NCBI GenBank assembly: GCA_949710005.1
Contig: OX453279.1
Coordinates: 17,269,418-17,333,417, forward strand
Origin: Ricordea florida
Taxonomy: Eukaryota > Cnidaria > Anthozoa > Corallimorpharia > Ricordeidae
DNA: 64,000 nucleotides
Direction of reading: 5' to 3'
Below, piece after piece: positions 53,232 to 63,597 of the stretch; position 1 is the first letter of the stretch, and each line of letters starts with the position of its first letter. The notes under the pieces were generated by a model, which was not told the DNA's origin, made no database searches, and saw nothing but the letters and a program-made list of their open reading frames with translations. The translations under genes and the position numbers were made by a program.

Positions 53232-54737
53232 TCAGTGTTTTCCAAATGAACTAGTTTTCTTAAGTCTATGAATAAGCGTCCTCCTCTTCCCTCTACATTT
53301 GGTGTTAATGCGCACGGCTATCTGATTCCATTGCTCACTAAAACATGGCGAGTCAAACTTTCTTTGTAATACAGACACAAGGAAGCCTAATTTCATACTG
53401 TCCAACTGCTGGAAACCTTTAGTTCCTGACGTGTTGCACCTCGCCATCTCGTCGTTCGTGAAGAGAACATCAACACAAGCAAGCGCGGCCGTAGACATGT
53501 CGCAAGCTGTCGCTACAATTGCAGTTACTTTGGTTCGCTGCTCATCCATTGGACCATGGCTGCTTGACGCTAATGGATTAACGTCTTGATCAACAGACTG
53601 TAGGGGTGGTCTTGATGGAGCCATTTGGGGTGGAGACACAGGCGACAGGTTCTCTCTGGAAGTAGCTGTTTCCTGGGGAGTCTGGACAGTGGGGCTGCTA
53701 CAAAAACCCATCAGAGATGCGACTGTTTCTGAATCCAGTGTTGGGAAGTCAGAATCGTCATCAAATGACGGCAAAGCAGCAGGCTTCGGCTCATGGCAAT
53801 GGAGACACTTTAGTGCTGTCAACTGCTTAACTACGTCTGTCAGGTTCAATATCTGCTGTCGTAACCCGGTCGTCAAGTCGTAGTGGTCGGTCTGTACTGA
53901 TACATCAGCTGTAGAGCATGAACTTGTACTGATGTGGCACTGTACTGATGTGGCACTGGTTCCGTTCCTCAAGAAATTCAGCCAACAACTGCACCTGCAG
54001 TTAACACTACTGTCAGTGTACATCTTTAGCACACATAACAAGCCTACAGCTAGCCCTCGACATCAAATTTCAATCGAAAGTGTGTTCTGACTCTTTATTT
54101 TACTTATTTAGACACTATAGGACACCTCAGCTGAAGAAATCTTATCTTAAGAGAATTATTTTTCCTAAGCATCAGGAAATTCTTCTAAAACTAAAAGTGG
54201 CCATTATATGTTGCATCCGCTATTGTCAATACCTGCCACTTTATCAAAATTTAGGTTGCCGTAAACGAAATTAGCTAAAACGTTAGCAAACAGGACGCAG
54301 GTGAAACGAAACGATGACAATTTAAGACTCATTTACTCACCTCATCTTTATCAGCATGTTCCGTTCTTTTCGTTTTAGGTAAGGCAGGATTGTCTTCAAT
54401 TGAACATTGTCGCTTGCTCTGTGGCTTCAAAGGAGAGCATTCGTTGAAAAGGTGAGCGTTTGCCGGATCGTCCACGAACAGTTTCTCTTGTTGATTAAGA
54501 TAGGAGATGTCATCTGGAAAGAAATCAAACGAAAAATTATTGTCATTCGCACATCTAATGACAGTATAGATTTTAATAACAGATCCAAAGGAACTTACCA
54601 TGGGTTGCAATAACCATTTCTTCCAGTAATTTGCCACTGTTTCTTATGGTGACGGTTGAAGAAATCGACGGCGCAAGGTCAGAGCTGAAGTAAACCAGGC
54701 ACAGCTTTGGTACTTTCGTAAGATTTCGGAGAGCCAT
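53232..54737 (-). CDS. BEN-domain protein, three exons, frame broken by a 16-bp duplication
   Basis: Exon 1 is 54599-54737 (ATG, MALRNLTKVPKLCLVYFSSD), exon 2 is 54341-54513 and exon 3 is 53232-53994, with gtaagt/ttccag and gtgagt/ctgcag borders and matching phases. The middle contains a short Leu-rich helix (GLRQQILNLTDVVKQLTAL) and a CLHCHE pair. The C-terminal 100 residues form a BEN domain (ALACVDVLFTNDEMARCNTS, QLDSMKLGFLVSVL, KCRGKRRTLIHRL), a DNA-binding or chromatin domain. A perfect 16-bp tandem duplication (53926-53941/53942-53957) early in exon 3 shifts the spliced frame and leads to a stop before the BEN domain, so this allele is probably non-functional. Confidence 0.75.
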
Positions 54738-55173
54738 GATCAGATCGCGTAATCGGATAATGAGGTAACAACTTTAGAAAGTACCACTTCTTAAATAGCT
54801 GCGGATATTGTTCCTGGCCAATAACAAACTAAACTATAAATAATGGATTTGTTTATGGGTAGATGAGAAAAGATCGCACCTTTCCCTTAACAATGGTCTG
54901 TAAATAAGACTTCGATGTGCGGACAACTTTTGTTCACAACTCGCGGAAAAAGAAAACACCAAACAACCAAAAAGAAAATGAGATGTTTTGAATCCCCTTC
55001 ATGTTATAGTGACAGAAAAAATACTATACGCCACAAGAAAGATCTAGGAAAACGTTTTGCAAATTTTTGAATCACACTAATTACAAGAGAGGATAAAGGG
55101 GCTAATTAAACAAAAATCAACGTTGCCGCGCATCATTTATTATTATAATATGCTATTCTCTACAATTTACTTT
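54738..55173. other. Upstream region of the BEN gene
   Basis: No gene. A TTAAATA word lies about 60 bp upstream of the ATG on the minus strand and could be promoter-like; nothing else is recognisable. Confidence 0.35.
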
Positions 55174-55261
55174 TTCCTATGATTCCGACGTTACTAATCG
55201 TGTCGCTTTCGGTCAGACCACGTGGCTCACAAGCCCGAGTAAATCGAGCCGAGAGTTTTTA

Positions 55262-55318
<57 letters not shown>

Positions 55319-57612
55319 ATATATATATTTATATATATATCTATATTTTAAAGGTGTCCGTTCGCAGGCCAGGTTACCTGGCAACATTACTCCATGTGAA
55401 TGTCCGCCATTACGAGTTCCTTGAATGATGTTTTGAAAATAATGTGAATTTTGTGGGAACCGATTTCACTCTTCTTGGAAGTACATCTTAGCAAAAAGAT
55501 CTCCGACATATACAAGAAAGAGTGGCGAGAGATCGTCGTCGAGTAAGTTCGAATGCCGCAAAAATTGACACACGGGAAGCGGCGACTCAAAGTAGAGATT
55601 GAGAAATGATGGTAGGGACAATAACAAGAGAGATCGCAGCTAAGACAACAAAAAAAAGCAAAGGAATCGGCAAGGAAAAGGACCAGGAATATCATCAAGT
55701 TACCATCAAGTTAGATTGGAAATTGAACTTGTTATCGATAGAAACAAAGACTCGTTTTAGGTACACAGAACATGAGCGAGCGATTACATAACGAAATTGG
55801 CGAACAAAATTTAGCAAAATGAGTCAGAACGGAAAACGAGTAGGAACGACTTCCAGCATACAGACAGAATCAGAAGACGAACGACAAAACAGATTGCCTT
55901 ATCGTCGTGAAAAAAGTGCCAGGAAAGGGGAAACAGAAAGCAACCGCAAAGAAATGAAAGATGACAGTCATGTAGTGTAACACTGCAACGAGAATGCAAG
56001 TTGGTATTTTTCGTAATAATACAATTGCCTTCCATTTTAAAGAAATTCCCGATACAGAAGTTGCAGTTGTGATAGGAATTATTTATAATTATGTGATCTG
56101 ATATCATTGCAACAGTTAAAATATATTGTAGATTTGTTTGATGTAGCAGCTATGTTCAGCATTTTTAACAGAAAAGATAGCAAACAATAAGTGACTGGTT
56201 CTGCGATGTTATCAGTGAGCAATGCAATTATTTGATGTTATTATTGACTTCTGAGTAGTATTTCTCTTTGCTATATTTCTTTGCTACATATATGTATTAA
56301 GTAATTAAAAGGCTTCGTTGGGACAGACAAGTTCCATAGCCATTTCAAAATGTGTCTTTACCTTTGAGTTCCATGTATCCCTTGGAATTACTCTCTTAGC
56401 CCCCACCATTTTCTCACAAATGAAAAGTTAAGCCCTACTTTGCAAAATGAAGCATAAAATCTTAACCTTTTTCCTTAATGCTGTTTAATTCACTTTTGTG
56501 ATGTCAAATACAAATATTTAATAACAGCCACAATATACAGTTGACCTTTTACATTGGAAAAACTCTATAAGGGAGAAACTAAAGTTTTTAATGCCAAAAT
56601 TTTTACGATCTTTCTTAGATATTCATTGCAAGGCTGCTGTATGTAATAACAAATCATTGAAGTTTCCTAAATGCCCTATGCTTTCAATCATGATTTTCCA
56701 CACTAACTGTATGGGCAAATGTCTGCATTAGCATGATTGCCACAGGTCAGGAAATGGTAAGGGTAAGAAAATTCTTTAAGGTCAGGGAAAAGTCAGGGAA
56801 TTTCAAATAAAGTCAGGAAAAGTTTAAGTATTTGAGAGAAGTCAGGAAAATGTGAAATTTAAGAGTGCTGATTTAATTCTTGGCAATTCAGCGATGGTTT
56901 GGTGTAACCAAGAATGTGACATGAAATGTGTTGGATTGATAGAATTACATGACTGATTAAAAGCTGATCTTGGGTTTCCAAGAAAATCAATCCTTTTTCT
57001 ATGACTTAAGAAACTATAAATGGATGTTCACTGTGTGTGACTTTCTGAAAGCATATTAAATAAATGGGTTAAGGGGTTGGCTGTGAGGAGAGGTTGGAGG
57101 CCATTACCAGGACTAATTTGTGACTTTTCTAATTTAGTTGGTAAGGGAAATTTTACATTTTTCAGGAAAAAGTCAGGGAATTTCAAGATCCTGTGGTTGT
57201 GGCAATCATGACTAGATTCTAAGCCTAAAAGAAGAAATGGTATTGTTCAGAGTTGAGTAATTTTTGCCACCTCTGTTACAAACCCTATTCCGAAAGAAAA
57301 CTGTATTGCTTTAAGTAGCAGACGAACCTTTTCCCAGATTAGGACATACACCCCCACCCCATAACAGTATATTATGTTAAAGATAAAAAAAATGATAATA
57401 ATAATATCAATACCAGTAATTAGAATAATAATAATAGCCACAATACAATAATAATCATCATCATAATAAATACAAGAAATGAGAAAATGAAAAAAGTTAT
57501 AATGATAGAACAATAAGTAAATACATAAATTGGGGTTTTATCCCTCAGGAAAAACAATTACAAGTTCTTTAGAAACTAGCTTCGCGAGGTTTTGCGGGAG
57601 TCGTATTTCTAG
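55174..57612. mobile_element. Helitron-like element, copy 2
   Basis: Homologous to 28779-32150 along most of its length: GTTACTAATCGTGTCG, the TA tract, AAGGTGTCCGTTCGCAGGCC, and the 3' end AACTAGCTTCGCGAGG..TCGTATTTCTAG. The 5' GC-rich inverted-repeat segment present in copy 1 is missing (TTCCTATGATTCCGACG takes its place), so its 5' boundary is less certain. It lacks the palindrome and carries a different insertion at 56732. No helicase. Confidence 0.7.
56732..57212. mobile_element. MITE inside Helitron copy 2
   Basis: CATGATTGCCACA at the left and TGTGGCAATCATG at the right are exact inverted repeats flanked by TAG. Copy 1 of the host element lacks this segment (CTAGATTCTAAGCC continuous), which gives an empty-site control. 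The interior repeats GTCAGG(A/G)AAAGTCAGGGAATTT. Confidence 0.75.
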
Positions 57613-57934
57613 TAATTATGTTGTTCTAAATGCCGCTTCATTTAACTTTGTTCCGGGATAATGACTTGTTCCAAATGCCGTTCTTTTATTTCAGAAAGGA
57701 AAAACTCACCCGCTGCCGGCGCGATAGAGAAGGATTCACCGAAGTTGTTCTAAGCGTCGCGCTTTGTTGTAAAAAGTAAAAAGTCACACGCTGTACACGC
57801 GATCTGAAAGGATTCTCTTCAGTTCGCTTTTCCCAGGAAAATTAAGTTGTTCTAATTACCACGCCTTTACTTCTAAAAGAAAACATCTCACAAAAAGTAA
57901 AATAAACATGTTCGTTTTACAATTGAGTCTTAAT
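57613..57934. other. Spacer
   Basis: AT-rich spacer with two similar TTGTTC(T/C)AAATGCCG words; no gene. Confidence 0.4.
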
Positions 57935-59364
57935 TCAATGGACTTCAGGGGCAACAAAGTCTTCGGTTCCTGGACGACAAAACTCACGAATTTCTTTGAA
58001 CAGGTATTCTGCCCTTTCATGACTGATGCCTTTAGGTGTAATAACAGGAGGTAAAAGGTTCGCTTGTGGGATGTTCCTGTCAGTTTTAAGAATGTTAATA
58101 GCCGTTTCCTCAGATGAAAAATACTGTTTGCAAAACACTGTTCCTTGAAAGGCTTTATCAAATTGGAAGTGATGATAAGTTTTCAGATGCGGAATCTTCT
58201 TAAAAAATGTATCGAGGTAACTCATCCAATCCTACGTTGGGATCAGTACTGTGCCATTGTGCAATCCAACCAACTCAGCCGTGTTCACTGTCGCGGGATC
58301 CTCGACTGCCCTTGCAATATCAGATAGCGATGAAATAAACGTTTTCCTCGTTCTCTGTTTGACAAGTCCGAAGCACCAATCTGGGGCAAATTTCGTATGT
58401 CCTGCAATTAAAAAGTTGTACTGGATTGTGTGGTGTAGCCCGGTCATCACTCTCCAAAGGTAATACCACATGAAGGCGTTGTTTTTATTTTGTGCCCTGC
58501 AGTTATCGGCGTGAATTTGTGCAAATGTTTCACCAAGTCCGTGCCGCTCAAACAAGTAGTGCATGTAAGATATTGTGCTGTTTGCGCCTTTTCCCGTAAG
58601 TACACCTTCATCGATTAAAAAGTTAACTTGCCTTGGTATGGCCTCACAACACACTCCTAACAAACCGCATTTACGGTCTTGAAATACACTGGTCCAGGCT
58701 GATAAGGGTCGGCAGGGTAGTGAAGCTGTTGGGCATAATCGTACGAGTAGTGGACTGTTCCTTCAAGACTACAGGGTGCTCGTTTGTTGGAAAATTCAAT
58801 GTTTCTTAAGTGTTCGGTGAGGGTATCTTTCGTTGTTTTGAAGCAGTTTTTGTAGAAGTCCCTCTCCCCTGCAGCAAGCCTCAAATGGTTTTCTTGCTGT
58901 CTTACAACCTCTGCCTTTTGAGAATCCGGTAAATTCGCTGATTTTAGAATTTGGTTGTTGTTCTTCTGGCATGTCCAACAGAGACCGGACGCTGGTCTCA
59001 TTATAACAATGAAAAGACAAAGTTGGGTTCACAAATCACAGAACTTTGAGTAGCCAACTGATTCATGTCCGTCAGCAGCGCACGAACCTTGGTAGCTTTT
59101 CCAAAGACGAGATTTTGTCATGGAGCTTGGCAGCAGTTTCACGTCAATTCTTTTGAAGCTATGAACACGTCCTGGAAGCAAAAGGGCTTGGTCTTCGGCA
59201 ACGTTCATGATAAACTTTACTACCCATTCAATAGTGGCAGCACTAAAGGCGGAGCTTGGTACACGTTTCTTGTTGCCGTGAATTCGAAGCGATAGTCCGT
59301 TAACCCGATAATGTTTAAAAGCTGATCTTGGTACATTGAGTACATTGACAAGGCCACTATGAGT
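57935..59364 (-). pseudogene. DUF7869-type gene, nonsense and frameshift mutations
   Basis: Reading leftward: KHYRVNGLSLRIHGNKKR, VRQQENHLRLAAGERDFYKN, VHYSYDYAQQLHYPADPYQP, VCCEAIPRQVNFLIDEG, KGANSTISYMHYLFERHGLG, IHADNCRAQNKNNAFMWYYL, FLIAGHTKFAPDWCFG, LVGLHNGTVLIPT. This is the order I recall for DUF7869 proteins, a cnidarian-rich family of transposon-like origin and unknown function, with a D..Q-containing core. Breaks: TGA at 59029-59031, a frameshift near 58660 and TAG at 58232-58234, each with the same protein resuming after it. The 5' end is lost at the junction with the gypsy element near 59350. Confidence 0.75.
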
Positions 59365-59640
59365 ACCCACCAGAAGCCCGTAACAGACTACTTCGAGATG
59401 CGATAGTGATGGGATTACGTTCGAAAGATGCCTATTACAAGTGTATTGAGAGAGGATCATCCTTGACCTTAGAAGAAGCAATAACAATTGCACAGAGTCA
59501 GGACGCCACTGCCAACCAGGTTAGCTATATGCGACCGGAATTTAAAAGCAATCCTGCACAAATGGAAGTCCACAAGCTTCACACTAAGGATGGAACGCGA
59601 ACCGTAGGAGCAAGAAAGGCAAAGTACAGTTGCAGAAAAA
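59350..59640 (+). pseudogene. gag remnant of the gypsy element
   Basis: PEARNRLLRDAIVMGLRS, KDAYYKCIERGSSLTLEEAI and a QSQDATANQ segment are the end of a gypsy gag capsid. The frame differs from that of the zinc knuckles downstream. The switch happens between 59588 and 59630. Confidence 0.7.
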
Positions 59641-62600
59641 CTTTACAGACGACAAACAAAAGAAATCAAGACGAAAATCCTGCTTCAGATGTGGAGCCAA
59701 GCCTTCACACTCCCGAAGTGAATGCCCTGCGAAGAAAGCGAAATGCTTCAGATGTGGCAAAGAAGGTCATTTTTCCTCCGTATGCAAGTCAAAGACAAGA
59801 GATGCTCGTGTTAATGAAGTCCACGCCCAAGCTGCAACAGCGTCCCCATTGGTTGATTGTGTGCCAGATGAATATGTGCCAATTTATTTCAATGCGCCTA
59901 TTCATCACCTCATGACAGTAGCAGTAAAAAGCCTCAATCATCCAGCCTCAGAGTCTCACATTCGCCCGCTCTGGATCAGCCAGGAATCTACTTCACAAGT
60001 CTACCAAATCTCCTGTGAAGTTGATACCGGAGCAAGTTGTAATATTTTACCACTTTATAAAGCCAAGGCTCTCTTTGGAGACGATCTTAAACTCGGAAAG
60101 CCAACAGTAAACCTTAGAGGCTACAATGACAGTCCGGTCGAGAACCTCGGATCTTGTGTTGTCTATCTTCACCATGGTGCCAAGAAGTACAGAGTTCTAA
60201 CCCAGGTTGCAGATAGCAAAGGTCATATGATACTTGGAAGGAACCAGGCACTACTAATGGGATACGTCACTTTCCCTAGAATCCAAGAACCAGCTGTTCA
60301 AGCGAAAGTAGACATGACTGTTAAGAAGGTCACAGATGAAACACCAAAGATCCAAAAGCAGATCAACCCTATTGTTCCAGTAATTCAAGAATGTACTGAT
60401 GACAAGATAGCAATCAATGGCAAAACACATCGATTGCCCGCAACTAAGGAGTACCTGTTGCAGGAGTATTCAGATGTATTCCAAGGCATAGGAACTTTAC
60501 CGGGTGAACCATATCACATTCAGCTGAAAGATGACTACAAGCCTGTGCAACACCCACCCCGCCAAATTGCAGTTAGCTTAAAAGAAGCGTATAAAGCAGA
60601 ATTAGAGAAATTAGTACAGCTTAGAGTTATTCAAGAAGTAAAAGAGCACACAGAGTGGATCAATTCAATTGTCCCAGTGAAGAAACCAGATGGCTCTCTT
60701 AGGCTATGTCTCGATCCCAAAGACCTCAATAAAGCCATTAAAAGAAATCGTTGGTACAGCAGAACAATCGACGATATCTTACCAGAGCTAACAGGTTCAA
60801 AGTATTTCAGTTTACTAGACGCAAAGTCAGGATATTGGCATGTTCCTTTGGACAGAGACAGCAGTTTTCTCACAACCTTTAACACTCCATGGGGAAAATA
60901 CAAATGGCTACGTTTACCTTTTGGCTTGAAGGTGGCAGCTGATGTTTTCCAGGAGAGAGTTGATAGAGTGCTGAGAAGTGTCTCAAACACAACCGGAATT
61001 GCTGATGATGTCCTTTGCCATGGCAGTAGAGAAGCTACCCATGATGCCACAGTCATAACGCTTCTAGAAACAGCTAGAGCTAATAGCCTCACATTCAATG
61101 CAAAGAAATTCGTATTCAAGTCCCAGGACTGCAAATTCTTTGGAGGAAATCTTACACCTTCTGGGTACAAGGTGGATCCCGAGAAAGTACAAGCTATCAC
61201 GGAGATGAAAGCACCTCAAAATCTCCAGGAGTTACAAAGTTTCCTTGGTTTGGTGAATTACCTCAATCGCTTTAGTCCTACTCTAGCAGAGTTAACAGCG
61301 CCTCTGAGAGCGCTATGCAAAAAAGCAACCCTTTTTGCTTGGGAGAGTGCACAACAGGCAGCATTCGAAGCTATCAAAAAAGAAATTACAAGCGCACCCG
61401 TGTTGGCCTACTTTGATAAGTCCAAGACCAGTATCATCCAGTCAGATGCATCCAAGAAAGGATTAGGTGCAGTTATCCTTCAAGATGGCAAACCTGTGGT
61501 CTACTCGTCAAGAAGTCTCACAGAAACGGAACAACGCTATTCAAATATTGAGCGAGAATTGCTGAGTGTCGTTTTTGCTCTTGAAAGATTTCATCATTAT
61601 GTGTATGGGTACACAGTGACTGTACAAACAGATCACAAGCCCTTGGTCAGCGTATGGAAGAAATCTATAGCGTGTAATTCGCCTCGTTTACAGAGATTGT
61701 TACTTCGCTTATCACAGTACGATGTCAACATCGACTATCTGAAAGGAAAGGACAACGTAGTGGCCGATGCACTATCCAGGTTGTCCCCCCAGCCAACCAG
61801 AGAGAGCGAAGTGGAAGAAGATTACATCCCAGTTCACATGCTCACAGATGAAATTCCCGCCGACTCTACAAGAATTGCGGATTTCAGACGTTTTACCGCT
61901 GAGGATACCACATCCAGTTTGTTGATGGAAGTAGTATCAAATGGTTGGCCAGAATCAAAAAGAGACTGCCACCCCTTACTAGCTGATTATTGGACGTATA
62001 GAGAGGAGATTAGTGCAGAAAATGGTCTACTTTTCAAGGGACATCGGCTCATCGTTCCTGAGAAACTGCGAAACAAAGTTCTCCAAACGATCCATGAAGG
62101 TCACTTTGGTATTGAAAAGATGCAGTTAAGAGCCCGAGAAGCTGTGTATTGGCCAGGGATTACAACAGACATACTTCAGATTGCCCAAGATTGTGAAGCG
62201 TGCCGCATTTTTTCAAGAAGCCAGCAACGCGAGACACTGATGCCCCACGAAGTTCCTCAAGGACCTTGGGAGAAGTTAGGAGTTGACTTTTTTAAGTTCC
62301 AATCTACTAACTACCTGCTGATAGCAGATTACTACGGTAGGTTTCCAGTCATCAGGAAAGTGTGTAGCACCACCGCTAGAGCTACCATTGACATCTTGAA
62401 GCAAGTATTCAGTGAATATGGAGTCCCGAAAACCGTCATTTCCGACAATGGTCCACCGTTTTCGTCAAAAGAATTTGAGAATTTTACTATCAAGTACTGC
62501 TTTGACCACATCACCTCAAGTCCTCGTTATCCACAAAGCAATGGCATGATAGAGCGTATGGTGCAAACTGTCAAACAGTGCATGAAGAAATGCTCATCTG

Positions 62601-63106
62601 TAGGACACGATCAATACTTAGCTATGTTGATCTACAGAGCCACACCTCTGACCAGCAAGATACCGTCGCCAGCAGAGCTTCTGAATGGACGAAGGTACAG
62701 AGCATTGCTCCCAGAAAGATCTCTTCGGCAGAATGCCCATGACCAGCTTGTTCGAGAGCAGATGGTGGAAGATAAAAACAAAGCAAGTACACAATACAAC
62801 AAAACTGCTAAAGATCTACCTTCAATATTACAAGAAGACAAAGTATATATTCAAGTCGGCCCTCACTACAACAGATGGACAAAAGGAACGATTACGAAAA
62901 CCCCATCAGCATCGAAGCCGAGATCATACGAAGTGGAGATTGCAAATGGTGCCCACCTTATTAGAAATCGTCGTTTCATCGCAAAAGCTGAACAGCCAAC
63001 TCAACTGACCGCTAGTTCACCTGATGTGACAAATAGCCACAGCAGCATCAGCGAGAGACCAAAGCGTGTCATTAACAAACCTGAGAGACTCATAGAAACC
63101 ATTTAG
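59630..63106 (+). CDS. gypsy pol polyprotein (knuckles, PR, RT, RNase H, IN)
   Basis: 1158 aa, open throughout. Two CCHC knuckles (CFRCGAKPSHSRSEC and CFRCGKEGHFSSVC, about 18-52). Aspartic protease with VDTGASCNILP (about 131). RT with LDAKSGYWHVPL (about 396) and catalytic IADDVLCHG (about 457; Ile-Ala in place of Tyr-x). RNase H with QSDASKKGLGAVIL (about 603) and TDHKPLVSVW. Integrase with an HHCC finger (HEGHFGIEKMQ..CEAC), then D in LGVDFFKF (about 885), D in ISDNGPPF (about 938) and E in SNGMIERMV (about 974). It ends in a basic tail. The natural start is upstream in gag; the ATG at 59630 is arbitrary. All catalytic residues are present, so this is a relatively young copy. Confidence 0.9.
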   Translation: MQKNFTDDKQKKSRRKSCFRCGAKPSHSRSECPAKKAKCFRCGKEGHFSSVCKSKTRDARVNEVHAQAATASPLVDCVPDEYVPIYFNAPIHHLMTVAVKSLNHPASESHIRPLWISQESTSQVYQISCEVDTGASCNILPLYKAKALFGDDLKLGKPTVNLRGYNDSPVENLGSCVVYLHHGAKKYRVLTQVADSKGHMILGRNQALLMGYVTFPRIQEPAVQAKVDMTVKKVTDETPKIQKQINPIVPVIQECTDDKIAINGKTHRLPATKEYLLQEYSDVFQGIGTLPGEPYHIQLKDDYKPVQHPPRQIAVSLKEAYKAELEKLVQLRVIQEVKEHTEWINSIVPVKKPDGSLRLCLDPKDLNKAIKRNRWYSRTIDDILPELTGSKYFSLLDAKSGYWHVPLDRDSSFLTTFNTPWGKYKWLRLPFGLKVAADVFQERVDRVLRSVSNTTGIADDVLCHGSREATHDATVITLLETARANSLTFNAKKFVFKSQDCKFFGGNLTPSGYKVDPEKVQAITEMKAPQNLQELQSFLGLVNYLNRFSPTLAELTAPLRALCKKATLFAWESAQQAAFEAIKKEITSAPVLAYFDKSKTSIIQSDASKKGLGAVILQDGKPVVYSSRSLTETEQRYSNIERELLSVVFALERFHHYVYGYTVTVQTDHKPLVSVWKKSIACNSPRLQRLLLRLSQYDVNIDYLKGKDNVVADALSRLSPQPTRESEVEEDYIPVHMLTDEIPADSTRIADFRRFTAEDTTSSLLMEVVSNGWPESKRDCHPLLADYWTYREEISAENGLLFKGHRLIVPEKLRNKVLQTIHEGHFGIEKMQLRAREAVYWPGITTDILQIAQDCEACRIFSRSQQRETLMPHEVPQGPWEKLGVDFFKFQSTNYLLIADYYGRFPVIRKVCSTTARATIDILKQVFSEYGVPKTVISDNGPPFSSKEFENFTIKYCFDHITSSPRYPQSNGMIERMVQTVKQCMKKCSSVGHDQYLAMLIYRATPLTSKIPSPAELLNGRRYRALLPERSLRQNAHDQLVREQMVEDKNKASTQYNKTAKDLPSILQEDKVYIQVGPHYNRWTKGTITKTPSASKPRSYEVEIANGAHLIRNRRFIAKAEQPTQLTASSPDVTNSHSSISERPKRVINKPERLIETI

Positions 63107-63151
63107 TCGATCCTTGTGTAATTCGCAAACTAAATTTTAATAAGGGGGAGT

Positions 63152-63489
63152 TGTTACATAGTTGCATGCTAATGTCACTAACTTTTTATCAATCATTTTT
63201 CACCAGTTCATTAGATCTCCATTCTTTCTTTGCCACCTCGTTCCATAGTCAATCATTTGTAATTGTTTAGAATAACTTTATCACAAGTCATTCCAGAATA
63301 TATTACGTCCAATCATATAAATACAGGCTGTAATTTTAAAGTCACACTCTCCCTCTCCCTTTCACGTCATTTAGTTTTATACATTTTGTGTCCGTTATTG
63401 CTGTAGATAGATATGATTTATCTTTAGAAAATAAAACAACTCGAAGGAGAACTAGTTAACAAATCCCACTTTCCAACTCGATCCTTGCA
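63152..63489 (+). repeat. 3' LTR of the gypsy element
   Basis: Starts TGTTACATAG right after the purine tract and ends near CCTTGCA. It contains a TATA-like TATAAATACAGG (63316) and AAAATAAAACAA (63427) as a polyadenylation-type signal. The boundaries rest on TG/CA ends, because no second LTR exists here to compare. Confidence 0.7.
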
Positions 63490-63597
63490 ACCTGATGGGG
63501 TGGGGTAATCGTATCTTGAAATGATTGCTTTGATTCTGCGGAAACTCTGTGCAGTTGCTGTGACTAGGCAAGGTGATTTAAAACTCCTTATTCATCC

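Larger units (their letters stand above)
59350..63489 (+). mobile_element. 5'-truncated Ty3/gypsy retrotransposon
   Basis: Begins inside gag with no 5' LTR, continues through an intact pol frame, a polypurine tract (AATAAGGGGGAG, 63139-63150) and a 3' LTR. Its left edge abuts the DUF7869 pseudogene. Confidence 0.85.

Noticed and set aside
55179..55424. 81-aa ORF with a long Tyr-Ile run
   Set aside because: Translation of the TA microsatellite in the Helitron-like element.
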